Origin: Pyrinomonadaceae bacterium
GTDB lineage: Bacteria; Acidobacteriota; Blastocatellia; Pyrinomonadales; Pyrinomonadaceae
Assembly (NCBI GenBank): GCA_030841105.1
Contig: JAVEDE010000112.1
Coordinates: 1 to 64,000 of the forward strand
Direction of reading: 5' to 3'
Length of the DNA: 64,000 bases
Shown: positions 23,121 through 31,407 of the stretch, in pieces
How the letters are laid out: every line of letters starts with the position of its first letter
Position numbering within the stretch: position 1 is the stretch's first letter
The notes under the pieces: model-generated
The model's input: only the letters and a program-made list of their open reading frames with translations
Told to the model about the DNA's origin: nothing
The model's database searches: none
Translations under genes and position numbers: made by a program

Positions 23121-24355
23121 TAAAAAATTCTCGGCAACCTTTGTCGCCAGCCCTTCGGTAATAACAACTCCATCGCGTCGTCCACGGTGACGATGCCTGC
23201 GATCTCGCCGAGGTCGTCTACGACGGGCAGGGCGAGCAGGTTGTACTCGGCGATCTTGTGCGCCACGTCGCGGGCGGAGTCGTCGGGGTGCGCGTGTTGG
23301 AACTCGTCGCGCATGACGTGTTCGAGCGGCGCGGCGGGGTCGGCGAGGATGAGACTGCGCAGGGCGATCACGCCGGACAGTTTCCAAGAGCCTTCGCGTT
23401 CGACGACGTAGAGGTAATAGATCATGTTCGGCGTCTCGGCCATCTCGCGCAGCGTGGCGAGGGCTTCGCCCACCGTCAACCCTTGCGGAAGCGTGATGAA
23501 CTCGTTGGTCATCAGGCCGCCCGCCGTGTCGTCTTCGTAATGGAGAAGTTCGGCCACGTCGGTCTTCTCCTCGCCCTCCATGCGGCTCAACAAATCTTCG
23601 GCGGTGGCTTCGGGCAGATCGCCGAGCACGTCGGCGGCCTCGTCGGGCGACATCCATTCGAGGATGTCGGCGGCGCGCTCCTTGTCCATGTCGCCGATGA
23701 TGCGCGCCTGGCTCTCGTCGGGCATCTCTTCCAGAGTCTCTGCGGCCGTCTCGTCGTCAAGCGCGGCGACGACCTCCGCACCCTGCCGGTAGGAGAGCGA
23801 CTCCGCGAGCCGCGCGATCTCGACCGGGTGCAGGCGCGACAACTTATCGCGCGAAGACTTGAGACGCACCGTCGCCGCGTCCGTCGCCAGATAGCCCACG
23901 TCCGCCCAGTCAATCACCTCGACCGCGCGGCTGCTGCCGTAGAAGCCTGCCGGGGCGAGCCTGCGCCAGAGTCCCTGCAAGCTCACGTCCGCACCCGTCA
24001 CGCGCCACTCGCCCGCCACCTCGATCAACTGCACGTCGTTGACGCGCACGACGCGTTTCCCGTCCACGTCAATCAACTGCTTGTCAAGCACGTCGCGCGC
24101 GAGCAGGACTTCGCCCTCGCGGCGTTTGAAGTCGCGAAGGTCTAACAGATCGAAGTTGAGTTGCGCGCCCGTCTCGCCGAAGCGCGCGACGCGCGTGCGC
24201 GGCAGGAAGATGTCGCGCCGCATGTGGCGCGCGACCAGACCCGTCACGGGCGGGTGGTCTTCGCCGAGCCGCACGATGACGTCCTTGATCGAGGCCACGG
24301 GGCGGCCTTCCACGTCGCGCACGGGGCGGCGCAAAACTTGCGACAGATACAGCAT
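23120..24355 (-). CDS. soluble PRC-barrel/MgtE_N/CBS protein, probable Mg2+ sensor partner
   Basis: The 411-residue protein has two PRC-barrel-like segments at the N-terminus (about 1-75 and 80-150) and an MgtE N-domain (about 170-275, repeated Asp/Glu-rich helices such as LPEATAEDLLSRMEGEEKTDVAELL). A CBS pair follows (about 280-405, with GGLMTNEFITLPQGLTVGEA and IAGIVTVDDAMELL). It lacks the MgtE membrane channel. In MgtE these cytoplasmic domains sense Mg2+, so this protein may regulate the adjacent NRAMP-like transporter; that is inference. The last codon is followed at once by a GTGAC-type repeat. Confidence 0.9.
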   Translation of the reverse strand: MLYLSQVLRRPVRDVEGRPVASIKDVIVRLGEDHPPVTGLVARHMRRDIFLPRTRVARFGETGAQLNFDLLDLRDFKRREGEVLLARDVLDKQLIDVDGKRVVRVNDVQLIEVAGEWRVTGADVSLQGLWRRLAPAGFYGSSRAVEVIDWADVGYLATDAATVRLKSSRDKLSRLHPVEIARLAESLSYRQGAEVVAALDDETAAETLEEMPDESQARIIGDMDKERAADILEWMSPDEAADVLGDLPEATAEDLLSRMEGEEKTDVAELLHYEDDTAGGLMTNEFITLPQGLTVGEALATLREMAETPNMIYYLYVVEREGSWKLSGVIALRSLILADPAAPLEHVMRDEFQHAHPDDSARDVAHKIAEYNLLALPVVDDLGEIAGIVTVDDAMELLLPKGWRQRLPRIF

Positions 24356-24548
24356 GAAGAGATTGCTCCGGCTCTGAGTTGTCGGGGGATAATAACATGC
24401 TGCGCCGGGAACACAGGCGCGACCGCGCGGAAGTTTCCCGGCGACAGTTCAGAATTGAAGAAAGCCCGCTCCGGTCAACACAGGATGAAGACGACGCGGC
24501 CGGGCATTGTCCACGGTGGGCGCAGAGTTCGTCGTCAACTGTCTCAAC

Positions 24549-25886
24549 TTAATTTTGACGGCTCGCCGTTTTCAAGAGCGCGAGGGCGTGTGCTAACGCG
24601 ACGTCGCGGCCGTCGCGGAGGTCGCGGCGGGTGGGGCTGACGATTTCGTCGGGCGTGACGCCAGCGCCTTCGAGCCGCGTGTGGCGGGCGGTGCGAAAGT
24701 CCATCTCGCTGATGTCTAAGAGGCCGCCGTCGGGCAGCGTGTGGCGGCGGCGGATGGCGAGGACGCAGCCGCACGTGTTCTCGCCGATGACGCGCGCGCG
24801 CCGCGTCTCCTGCAAGGCGGCGGCGAGAATTTCGGCCGCGCTCGCCGTGCGCGTGCTCGTCAGGACGACGACCGCGCCGCGAAACTCGGCCACGGCGTCG
24901 GCGGCAAACAGCATCGCTGCGCGCGTCTGCGGCGCGGAACTGACGCGCCCCTCGCGGTCTGTAAACTCGCCGAGGTTCGTGCCCTGCGGCAGGAAGGCGG
25001 AGGCGATGTCGGTCATCGTCTCGGCGTGGCCGCCGCCGTTCTCGCGCAGGTCAATGACGAGGCCGCGCGCGCCGCGCAGTTCCCCTCTGCGCAGAGCGCG
25101 CATCAATTCGCTCGCGATCTCCGGCACGAACATGTTGAAGTTGACGATGGGGAAGCCTTCGCTCTTTTGCACGTTGAGAACGGGCGGGCGACTTTGCAGC
25201 ACGCGCCGCAAACGGACGCTGCGCGACGCCGCCCCGGCGCGCTCGTTATCTTTAGTGAAGACGGCGGTGACGAACGTGTCGCGCGCGCCTTTGAAGAGTC
25301 GCGCCGCGGCTTGTTGACGCGCGGCCGAGTCGGTTGACGCCCCGACTTCTTCCGCCAGTCGCCGCGCGAAGACGGTTGCCGCAGGTTCGCCTTCGATGCT
25401 CAACAGAGCGTCGCCCGCGCGCACGCCGCCGCGCTCGGCCTCGCCCCCGCGCTCGACCGACGTGACGACGATCTCGCCCCCGATCTCACGCAAAGAGACG
25501 CCGACGCTGACGTAGGTCGGGCGTTGCCAGTCGAAGCGTTCGTCGGGTGAGTAGACGCGCGTGTGCGCGTCGCGCAAGCGGCTCGTCAGGCGGCGCAGCA
25601 CTGCATAGAACTCCGTCTCGCTCGCAGCCTCGGCGGCCAGCGGGCGCAGCCGCGCGCGCAACTCCTCCCAGTCAACGCCGTGCAGCGTCGGGTCGTAGTA
25701 ACGCTCGCGGATCGTCTGCCACGCCTCGTCGAAAACGATGAGCCGCCCCTCGCGCGTCGCCGTCGTCACGCGACCGTGGGCGGCCGAAACCGGGGAAGGG
25801 GTAAGGGGAAAAGAGGAAAGGAGAAGGACGAGGAACAGCGCACACGGTAGCGAGCGATAACCGACAAGCCGAAACTTTTGCATCAC
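24549..25886 (-). CDS. S41 family secreted protease (C-terminal-processing-peptidase like)
   Basis: The product is exported and has the tail-specific protease layout. A signal peptide comes first, then an N-terminal helical region, a PDZ-like part (VERGGEAERGGVRAGDALLSIEGEP) and the S41 catalytic domain. The nucleophile is in TSTRTASAAEILAAAL, and downstream VIGENTCG and the IDLRENGGG loop are present. The signal peptide region (LLSSFPLTPSPV) is encoded by the left arm of a purine-rich repeat, so its low-complexity Ser/Pro/Leu content may be repeat-derived. It lies 21 bp from the next minus gene. Confidence 0.88.
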   Translation of the reverse strand: MMQKFRLVGYRSLPCALFLVLLLSSFPLTPSPVSAAHGRVTTATREGRLIVFDEAWQTIRERYYDPTLHGVDWEELRARLRPLAAEAASETEFYAVLRRLTSRLRDAHTRVYSPDERFDWQRPTYVSVGVSLREIGGEIVVTSVERGGEAERGGVRAGDALLSIEGEPAATVFARRLAEEVGASTDSAARQQAAARLFKGARDTFVTAVFTKDNERAGAASRSVRLRRVLQSRPPVLNVQKSEGFPIVNFNMFVPEIASELMRALRRGELRGARGLVIDLRENGGGHAETMTDIASAFLPQGTNLGEFTDREGRVSSAPQTRAAMLFAADAVAEFRGAVVVLTSTRTASAAEILAAALQETRRARVIGENTCGCVLAIRRRHTLPDGGLLDISEMDFRTARHTRLEGAGVTPDEIVSPTRRDLRDGRDVALAHALALLKTASRQN

Positions 25887-25922
25887 CTTTCCCCCCTCCC
25901 CTTTCCCTTATCCTTTCCCCTT
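25791..25922. repeat. purine-rich repeat pair (GGGGAAA type) spanning a gene start
   Basis: Left arm 25791-25833 (GGGGAAGGGGTAAGGGGAAA) lies inside the S41 protease signal-peptide codons. Right arm 25886-25922 (CCTTTCCCTTATCCTTTCCC) is the spacer and the last codons of the upstream gene. The two are complementary and enclose the start codon of the protease. Confidence 0.7.
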
Positions 25923-26828
25923 GGCTTCGTCCGCGGGTCGGCGGAAGTTGTAGCGCAGGAGGACGCGGACGGGGACGGCGCGGCCGTCGCGCGTGGCGGG
26001 TCGGAAATGGAGTTGCCGCACGGTCGCCGTCACCGCTTCGTCCAGACCATAACCAGCCCAGCGCACGATCTCAATATCTTTGACTTCGCCCGCGGCGTCA
26101 ACCTCGACGAGCGCGTCCACCGTCGCTGCGACGCTCGCGCGCGCCGCCGTCTCCGGGTACGCGGGACGCAGGCTGCGGTAGGGTTGCGGCGCGCGGAAGT
26201 TGACGGCGGCGGGGCTGCCCTCGTCCGGCACTTCCTCGAACGCGACTGCCGAGTCCGCGCGTGCGCGCGCCGACAGCCGCTCGCTTCGCTCGGCCGCCTG
26301 CGACTTGGAGATGAATTCAGCGTAGCGCGACGCGCGTGCGCGCAACTCAACAAGCAGACTCTTCTCCGCCTCTTCGGGCGCGCTTGATTCGGCGGCGACG
26401 TGTTCCCACAGGACGAGCCGCCCCGTCTCCGCGCTGACGAGAAAGAGCGAGGCATAGGACTCGAAATAATCCGGGCGTGCGGTGGACGTGCGGCGCAAGG
26501 TCTGCGCCTCGCCCGTGACGTAGAAGTCGCAGCCGATGGCCGCGCCGAGGTCACGCGCTTCGGCGAGCGTCAGGTTGAGCGAACTCGCGTAGCCCACGCC
26601 ACGCGCGGCGGCGCGACTCTGCGCGCGGTTGACGACGGCGAAGTGCGACGTGCTTGCGAGCGCGGCTGAGAGTTCGTCACCGATGCGTCGCCCCGCCTCC
26701 GTCTCGCCGAGGTCGAGCACGGCGACGCTCGCGCGTTGCGAAACAGCAGCCTGTGCGCGCGCGCCCGCCGCGCCGAGAGCGAGCGCGCATGCTAACGCGA
26801 AGACGAATTGCGGGAGGCGAAACTTCAT
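25908..26828 (-). CDS. secreted FlgO-like protein with C-terminal TonB domain
   Basis: From the ATG at 26828 the product has a signal peptide (FVFALACALALGAAGARA). A FlgO/CsgG-like domain follows (about 30-175, SVAVLDLGETEAGRRIGDELSAALAS), then a linker and a TonB C-terminal domain (about 215-300) with YPETAARASVAATVDALVEVDAAGEVKDIEIVR and a final NFRRP. No membrane anchor after the signal is seen, so it is probably a periplasmic or outer-membrane-associated part rather than a classical TonB. The end AKGKG stop is encoded by a purine-rich repeat. The longer frame to 26933 has no signal at its start. Confidence 0.82.
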   Translation of the reverse strand: MKFRLPQFVFALACALALGAAGARAQAAVSQRASVAVLDLGETEAGRRIGDELSAALASTSHFAVVNRAQSRAAARGVGYASSLNLTLAEARDLGAAIGCDFYVTGEAQTLRRTSTARPDYFESYASLFLVSAETGRLVLWEHVAAESSAPEEAEKSLLVELRARASRYAEFISKSQAAERSERLSARARADSAVAFEEVPDEGSPAAVNFRAPQPYRSLRPAYPETAARASVAATVDALVEVDAAGEVKDIEIVRWAGYGLDEAVTATVRQLHFRPATRDGRAVPVRVLLRYNFRRPADEAKGKG

Positions 26829-26989
26829 GGCAACAACAACAGTAGCAGAGTTGATGTGTGCAGCGGACAACGCAGGCGGCACGCGTTGCGAGTCGGGGTA
26901 GCATTGGACGCCCGTCGCGCGAGTCGCAGGCAATATTGATAGCTAACCGCGCGAATCGCAGACGATGGCGGCGGCAGCGACGACGGCGG

Positions 26990-28159
26990 TTAAATTTTCC
27001 TGACGCCCGCTTCCGAGACGCGTTCGATGGCGTCCGGCGCGAACTCGGTTTCGTGGACGAGCGGGCGACCGGCCATCTGCGCGAAGAGGTTTTCGTAGCG
27101 GTCAACGATGCGCTCCCAGTCGTAGTGCTCGCGGATGCGCTTCTGCGCGCGCTGCCGGTAGGAGTTGACGAGCGAGCCGTCGCGCAGGACGCGTTGGAGT
27201 TTCTCTTCGAGGTCTTTCTCGTCCGTGTAGGGGATGCCCGCCTCGCCGACGGCCTCGATGTTTTCGGGCGTGGCGAGCGTGAGCACGCAGTTGCCGTAGC
27301 CCATCGCTTCGAGGAGCGCGGGGTGCGTGCCGCCGACCTCCGTGGCGTGGACGTAGCAATAAGCGTTCTGTTGCAGCGCGCGGTAGGCGTCGCCAAAGAC
27401 GAAACTCGTGAAGACGATGCGACGGTCGCGCCGCGCCGAGGCGCGCAACTCTTCGATGTACTCGTGCGCGTAGGGCGCGTCGCCGACGATGACGAGTTTG
27501 TGTGAGGTACGCACGCGCTTGAAGGCTTCGATGACGAGGCGCGCGTTGTTCTCCGGTTCGAGGCGCGAGACGTAGAGCACGTAGCGGTTCGGCTCGATGC
27601 CCCACTGGCGCACGGCCATGCGGTCTGGGATGCGCTCGACCTCCGCACCGTAGGCGATCATGGTGGTCGGGTGGTTGTAGCGCGCCATGTAATAGTCCTG
27701 TATGACGCGCGCGTCCGTCACCGTCTCGTTCGGGAGGATGGTGGCGAGTCGCTCGGCGATCAGGTAGTAGCGGCGCGCGAGCCAGTTCCACTTGCGGCGT
27801 TTGTGTTCGAGTCCGTCCACGTTGATGGCGACGGGCGTGCCGGCGAGGCGCACGATGGGCGCGAAGGGTGCGTTGGCGGCGTTGCAGATGAGCGCGGCGT
27901 CGAAGCGTCCGGCCGTCGAGTGCAGGGCGGAGAGAAAGGCGTGGACGATGGTGTCGAAATACTTGTGGCGGAAGGTGGGGAGGACTTTGAGGTGGACGCC
28001 CTTGTATTCGAGTTGGCGAGGGCTTACGTAGTGCGAGCGGCAGTAGACCGTGACGTGATGGCCGCGCGCGACGAGCCGCGTCGAGAGTTGTTCGGCGAAG
28101 GTCTCAAAGCCCCCGTAACTCGCGGGCACGCCCCGTGTTCCTAGAATCGCTATCCGCAT
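26990..28159 (-). CDS. family 4 glycosyltransferase (DUF1972/rhamnosyltransferase-like)
   Basis: The protein starts MRIAILGTRGVPASYGGFETFAEQLS, the N-terminal signature of DUF1972 glycosyltransferases such as Cps-type rhamnosyltransferases. It ends with a GT-B retaining domain containing SRLEPENNARLVIEAF and EVGGTHPALLEAMGYGNCVLTL, the nucleotide-sugar-binding Glu region. The frame extends 15 nt to 28174, but the MRIAI start fits the family. It begins a small glycosyltransferase pair and is separated from the next minus gene by a nested repeat. The acceptor sugar is unknown. Confidence 0.9.
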   Translation of the reverse strand: MRIAILGTRGVPASYGGFETFAEQLSTRLVARGHHVTVYCRSHYVSPRQLEYKGVHLKVLPTFRHKYFDTIVHAFLSALHSTAGRFDAALICNAANAPFAPIVRLAGTPVAINVDGLEHKRRKWNWLARRYYLIAERLATILPNETVTDARVIQDYYMARYNHPTTMIAYGAEVERIPDRMAVRQWGIEPNRYVLYVSRLEPENNARLVIEAFKRVRTSHKLVIVGDAPYAHEYIEELRASARRDRRIVFTSFVFGDAYRALQQNAYCYVHATEVGGTHPALLEAMGYGNCVLTLATPENIEAVGEAGIPYTDEKDLEEKLQRVLRDGSLVNSYRQRAQKRIREHYDWERIVDRYENLFAQMAGRPLVHETEFAPDAIERVSEAGVRKI

Positions 28160-28172
28160 CGCCGCGAGCGGC

Positions 28173-28324
28173 AAGTGACGAGTGACAAGTGACGGTGACG
28201 GGAAAAAGCCGTGAATCGTGAATCGTATATCGTAAATAGAAAGAATAAGTCTTACATCTATTCATGACTTACGATTTACGATTGACGTAATTCACTTGTC
28301 ACTCGTCACTCGTCACTTGTCACT
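28173..28324. repeat. nested inverted repeat: GTGACRA arms outside AATCGTA arms
   Basis: The outer arms (28173-28200 and about 28293-28324) are GTGAC units. The inner arms (28211-28240 and 28264-28292) are AATCGTA units with a separate loop. The minus-strand stop TGA of the neighbouring glycosyltransferase (ends GSDK) is in the outer arm. Confidence 0.85.
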
Positions 28325-29476
28325 CCCCTTTCCTCCTGTCGCTTGTTCGTAGACCTGCAAAGTCTGTCGCGCGGTCTCTGCCCAACTGAAGCGCGCGGCG
28401 CGTTCGAGCGAGCGCGCGCGCAAGTTTGCGCGCAAGTCGCCGTCGTCTATGAGGCGGGCGACGGCCGCGCCGATGGCGTCCTCGTCAAACGGGTTGACGA
28501 GCAGCCCCGCGTCGCCGATCACTTCCGGCAAACTCGTGCGGTCGCCCGCGACGACCGCCGCGCCGCACTGCATGGCTTCGAGCGGCGGCAGCCCGAACCC
28601 CTCGAAGTAGGAAGGGTAGACGAAGCAGAGCGCGCCCGTGTAGAGCGCGGGCAAGTCTTGTTCGGGCACGTAGCCTGTAAAGATCACGTTGGCGGCGACG
28701 CCTGACTGTTCGACGGCGCGCAGCGTTTCGCCGTACAACCACGCGCGTTTCCCCACTAAAACGAGTTGTGGCAGCTTATCGTGGGAACGTCGGCGGCGCA
28801 AGTCCGAGTAGGCGCGCACGAGCCGCACCAGATTCTTGCGCGGCTGGATCGAACCGACCGCGAGCACGTAGTCGCCGCCGATGCCGTACCTGCGCCGCGC
28901 GTCGGCCACGGCTTCCTGAGACGCGGGACGGAAGTGCGGCGCGGCCGCCGCGTGCGTCACGCTGACGCGTTCGGGCGCGACGCCGTAAGTCTCGATCAAG
29001 TCGCGGCGCGAAAACTCGGAGGGCGTGATGATGTGCGCCGCGGTGCGCGCCGTGCGACGCACGGTGAGTCGCAGTTGCATCCAACTCCGTCGTTTGAACG
29101 TCTCCGGCAAGTGCTCGAACGAGAGGTCGTGGATGGTGGCGACGACGGGGCACGGGGCGAAGGGCGGCGCGGTGAACTGCACGTGGAGCACGTCGGCCGC
29201 GTGGCGGCGCAACTCCACGGGGAACGTCAGGGGCAGACGGACGAGCGGCGTGTGCGGCAGTGTGCGGCGCACCGAGACGTGCGGCCAGCGTCCCGCGAAA
29301 CGATCCCCGGCGCGCCCCCTCGTCACGTAGAGCGTGTAACGGTGCGCCTCGCCTTCGGCGGACGCGGCCAACGCCTCGATCAAGTTCGTGATGTAAGTCT
29401 CGACGCCGGCCAAACCCGTGCCGACCGTGTGGGCGTCAATGGCGATGTGCAAGCGGTCAGATGCTCCCGTTAACAC
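28313..29476 (-). CDS. family 4 glycosyltransferase
   Basis: A GT-B fold transferase with RLHIAIDAHTVGTGLAGVETYITNLIEAL at the N-terminus and SIQPRKNLVRLVRAYSDL and PSYFEGFGLPPLEAMQCGAAVVAG in the C-terminal donor-binding domain. This is the E-x7-E motif type of retaining GT4 enzymes. I propose the GTG at 29476 (before LTGASDRLHIAI) because the preceding 42 codons up to the ATG at 29602 look non-conserved; that upstream ATG is divergent with the antitoxin gene only 5 bp away. Its last residues GSDK and the stop codon come from the repeat. It probably adds a sugar to the exopolysaccharide. Confidence 0.85.
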   Translation of the reverse strand: MLTGASDRLHIAIDAHTVGTGLAGVETYITNLIEALAASAEGEAHRYTLYVTRGRAGDRFAGRWPHVSVRRTLPHTPLVRLPLTFPVELRRHAADVLHVQFTAPPFAPCPVVATIHDLSFEHLPETFKRRSWMQLRLTVRRTARTAAHIITPSEFSRRDLIETYGVAPERVSVTHAAAAPHFRPASQEAVADARRRYGIGGDYVLAVGSIQPRKNLVRLVRAYSDLRRRRSHDKLPQLVLVGKRAWLYGETLRAVEQSGVAANVIFTGYVPEQDLPALYTGALCFVYPSYFEGFGLPPLEAMQCGAAVVAGDRTSLPEVIGDAGLLVNPFDEDAIGAAVARLIDDGDLRANLRARSLERAARFSWAETARQTLQVYEQATGGKGSDK

Positions 29477-29607
29477 TCTGCGAAGTTTTGAGGAGGGGTC
29501 ACCAGCGGGCGCGAGTTTACCCCACCCCGTCGCCCCGCGGGAAGCACGCCGCGCAAGCCACCCTGCACAGTCTTGCTCTCGGCGACCGTCTTTGACTACC
29601 ATAAGGC

Positions 29608-29820
29608 ATGAATGATCGGCTCATCACAATCTCGCCCGACGTGCTCGGCGGCACGCCCGTCTTCGCCGGAACGAGAGTGCCCGTCCAAACGCTGCTCGAC
29701 TATTTGAAAGGCGGCGACTCGATTGACGAATTTCTCGAAGGCTTCCCCACCGTCACCAAAGAACAAGTCATCGCGTTCCTCGAAGAGGCCGAAGAACAGA
29801 TCGTCAAAATGGTGATCTGA
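29608..29820 (+). CDS. DUF433 antitoxin of a VapBC-like pair
   Basis: The 70-residue protein has the DUF433 signature: GGTPVFAGTRVPVQTLLDYLKGGDSIDEFLEGFP, a short winged-helix-like DNA-binding segment (about residues 14-48). DUF433 proteins are usually the antitoxin for DUF5615 PIN-like toxins. It is followed at once by the toxin gene (1-bp spacing), so it probably both neutralises the toxin and represses the pair. Intact in length for the family. Confidence 0.88.
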   Translation: MNDRLITISPDVLGGTPVFAGTRVPVQTLLDYLKGGDSIDEFLEGFPTVTKEQVIAFLEEAEEQIVKMVI

Positions 29821-29821
29821 G

Positions 29822-30142
29822 GTGAAGTTACTTTTAGACGAGTGCATTGACCGGCGGTTCGCGGCAGAACTTGCTTGGCACGAGGTCAAAACCGTCCCGC
29901 AGATGGGTTGGGCAACGAAGAAGAACGGCGAACTGTTGAAGCTCGCCGAGTCAGAGTTCGATATTTTTCTGACCGTTGATCGCAATCTCGCCTTTCAACA
30001 AAACCTCTCTAATTTCAATATCGCCGTGTTGATCTTGCACACGACTTCAAACCGTCTCGCCGATTTGAAGCCTCTCGTTCCGCGCATACTATCAATCATC
30101 CCCGCGCTCATCAAAGGCAGAGCGGAAACTATCAGCAGCTAA
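29822..30142 (+). CDS. DUF5615 PIN-like toxin
   Basis: This 106-residue protein is typical of DUF5615, related to PIN ribonucleases: MKLLLDECIDRRFAAELA has the first acidic residues, WATKKNGELLKLAESEFDIFLTVDRNLAFQQ the central acidic cluster. Expected catalytic Asp6/Glu7 and Asp55-type positions are present. It starts at GTG 29822, one base after the antitoxin stop, so translation is coupled. The pair has lower GC than the surroundings, suggesting acquisition. RNA cleavage is inference from the family. Confidence 0.87.
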   Translation: MKLLLDECIDRRFAAELAWHEVKTVPQMGWATKKNGELLKLAESEFDIFLTVDRNLAFQQNLSNFNIAVLILHTTSNRLADLKPLVPRILSIIPALIKGRAETISS

Positions 30143-30161
30143 GCATGTTGGGCGTCGGCAG

Positions 30162-30806
30162 TTAAGAATTTTCGGTGTCTGTCGGTGAGAGCACGCCGCG
30201 GAAGCTGCGGCGGTGGATGGGGCAAGCCCCGTGCGTGCGCAGGGCTGCGAGGTGGGCGCGCGTGCCGTAGCCGACGTGCGCGGCGAAACCGTATTGCGGG
30301 TAAGTTTGTTCGTAGTCGCGCATCAGCGCGTCGCGGTAAGTTTTGGCGATGACGGAGGCGGCGGCGATGGAGGCGGAGATCGAGTCGCCGCGGATGATGG
30401 CGCGCTGCGGAAGCGCGACCTCTCGCAGTTGCAGTGCGTCAATGAGCAGGAAGTCGGCGCAGGGTTTGAGATCGTCGAGCGCGTGGCACATGGCGCGGCG
30501 CGTGGCGATGAGGATGTTGGTGCTGTCAATCTCGGCGGGCGGGATGAGGCCGACGCCGTAGCAGAGCGCGGTTGCCTTGAGTTCTTCGGCGATGCGTTCG
30601 CGTTGCGCCGCCGTCAGCTTCTTCGAGTCGTCCAAGCCTTCGGGGAGCGGCGCGTCGGGGTCGAGTATGACGGCGGCGGCGACGACCGGCCCGGCCAACG
30701 CCCCGCGCCCGACCTCGTCCACCCCCGCGATCATCCGGTGACCGCGCGCCCGCGCCTCGTCCTCAAACGCCGTGCAAATCTCGGAGACGCGTTTTCGCCG
30801 AATCAT
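30162..30806 (-). CDS. rnhB: ribonuclease HII
   Basis: It removes RNA from RNA-DNA hybrids, including misincorporated ribonucleotides. The 214-residue protein has the RNase HII motifs: MIAGVDEVGRGALAGPVVAAA (catalytic Asp-Glu pair), LDDSKKLTAAQRE, DALQL, and SISAASVIAKTYRDALM. It is the last gene of the ffh-to-rnhB operon. A GTGAC-type repeat directly precedes its ATG (cat at 30804-30806) with no visible Shine-Dalgarno sequence. Confidence 0.95.
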   Translation of the reverse strand: MIRRKRVSEICTAFEDEARARGHRMIAGVDEVGRGALAGPVVAAAVILDPDAPLPEGLDDSKKLTAAQRERIAEELKATALCYGVGLIPPAEIDSTNILIATRRAMCHALDDLKPCADFLLIDALQLREVALPQRAIIRGDSISASIAAASVIAKTYRDALMRDYEQTYPQYGFAAHVGYGTRAHLAALRTHGACPIHRRSFRGVLSPTDTENS

Positions 30807-30813
30807 AAGAAAA

Positions 30814-30891
30814 CAGTGACAAGTGACGAGTGACAGGTGACAAGTTAAAACAAAGAGCCTGTCTTCAACTTGTCACCTGTCACTTGTCACT
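30814..30891. repeat. GTGACRA-type inverted repeat, rplS/rnhB spacer
   Basis: Left-arm units are CAA CGA CAG CAA and right-arm units CAA CAG CAA, so the arms agree except for one unit deletion. On the minus strand the element ends CACTGTTTTCTT directly before the rnhB ATG. Confidence 0.9.
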
Positions 30892-30894
30892 TCC

Positions 30895-31305
30895 TCACGC
30901 TTTGCTCTTGCGGGCGGCGGCAGCGGCGGCGGCTTGCACCTGGCTGCTGCTGGTGGGGCGCGTGTCGCGCTCGCGGATGCGGGCGGCCTTGCCGCGCAGG
31001 TTGCGCAGGTAGTAGAGCTTGGCGCGGCGCACCCGGCCGCGCTTGATCACTTCAATGTCTTTCACGATGGTCGCATAGAGCGGGAAGATGCGCTCGACGC
31101 CGATGCCGAAGCTGATCTTGCGCACCGTGATCGTCTCGCGCACGCCGCCGCCCTTGCGCGCGATGACGAGTCCTTCGAAGACCTGCAAACGCTCTTTCGT
31201 CTCCGACTCTTTCACGCGCACGTGGACGCGCACCGTGTCTCCCGGCTGAAAGTCCGGGAGGGTCTTGTTCATCTGAGTTTTTTCGACAGCATCTAAACGG
31301 TTCAT
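30895..31305 (-). CDS. rplS: 50S ribosomal protein L19
   Basis: L19 sits at the subunit interface near the A site. The 136-residue protein matches from [15 protein letters not shown] through [22 protein letters not shown], which is the complete L19 core. A C-terminal Ala-rich extension ([12 protein letters not shown]) is unusual. The start at 31305 has GGAG 8 nt upstream and excludes the repeat-adjacent upstream codons. It is followed by rnhB in the classical order. Confidence 0.97.
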   Translation of the reverse strand: MNRLDAVEKTQMNKTLPDFQPGDTVRVHVRVKESETKERLQVFEGLVIARKGGGVRETITVRKISFGIGVERIFPLYATIVKDIEVIKRGRVRRAKLYYLRNLRGKAARIRERDTRPTSSSQVQAAAAAAARKSKA

Positions 31306-31327
31306 GACTAACACTCCAAATCTGAAA

Positions 31328-31407
31328 AGTGACAAATGACGGGTGACAAGTGACGAGTTAAGGACAAGAATTTTGATCCTGCCAATTGCAACTCACTACT
31401 CGCCACT
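31328..31407. repeat. degenerate GTGAC-type inverted repeat, trmD/rplS spacer
   Basis: The left arm is well preserved (AGTGACAAATGACGGGTGACAAG). The right arm has decayed to CTCACTACTCGCCACT. On the minus strand the trmD C-terminus (SGE) and its TAG stop lie inside the decayed arm. Confidence 0.8.
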
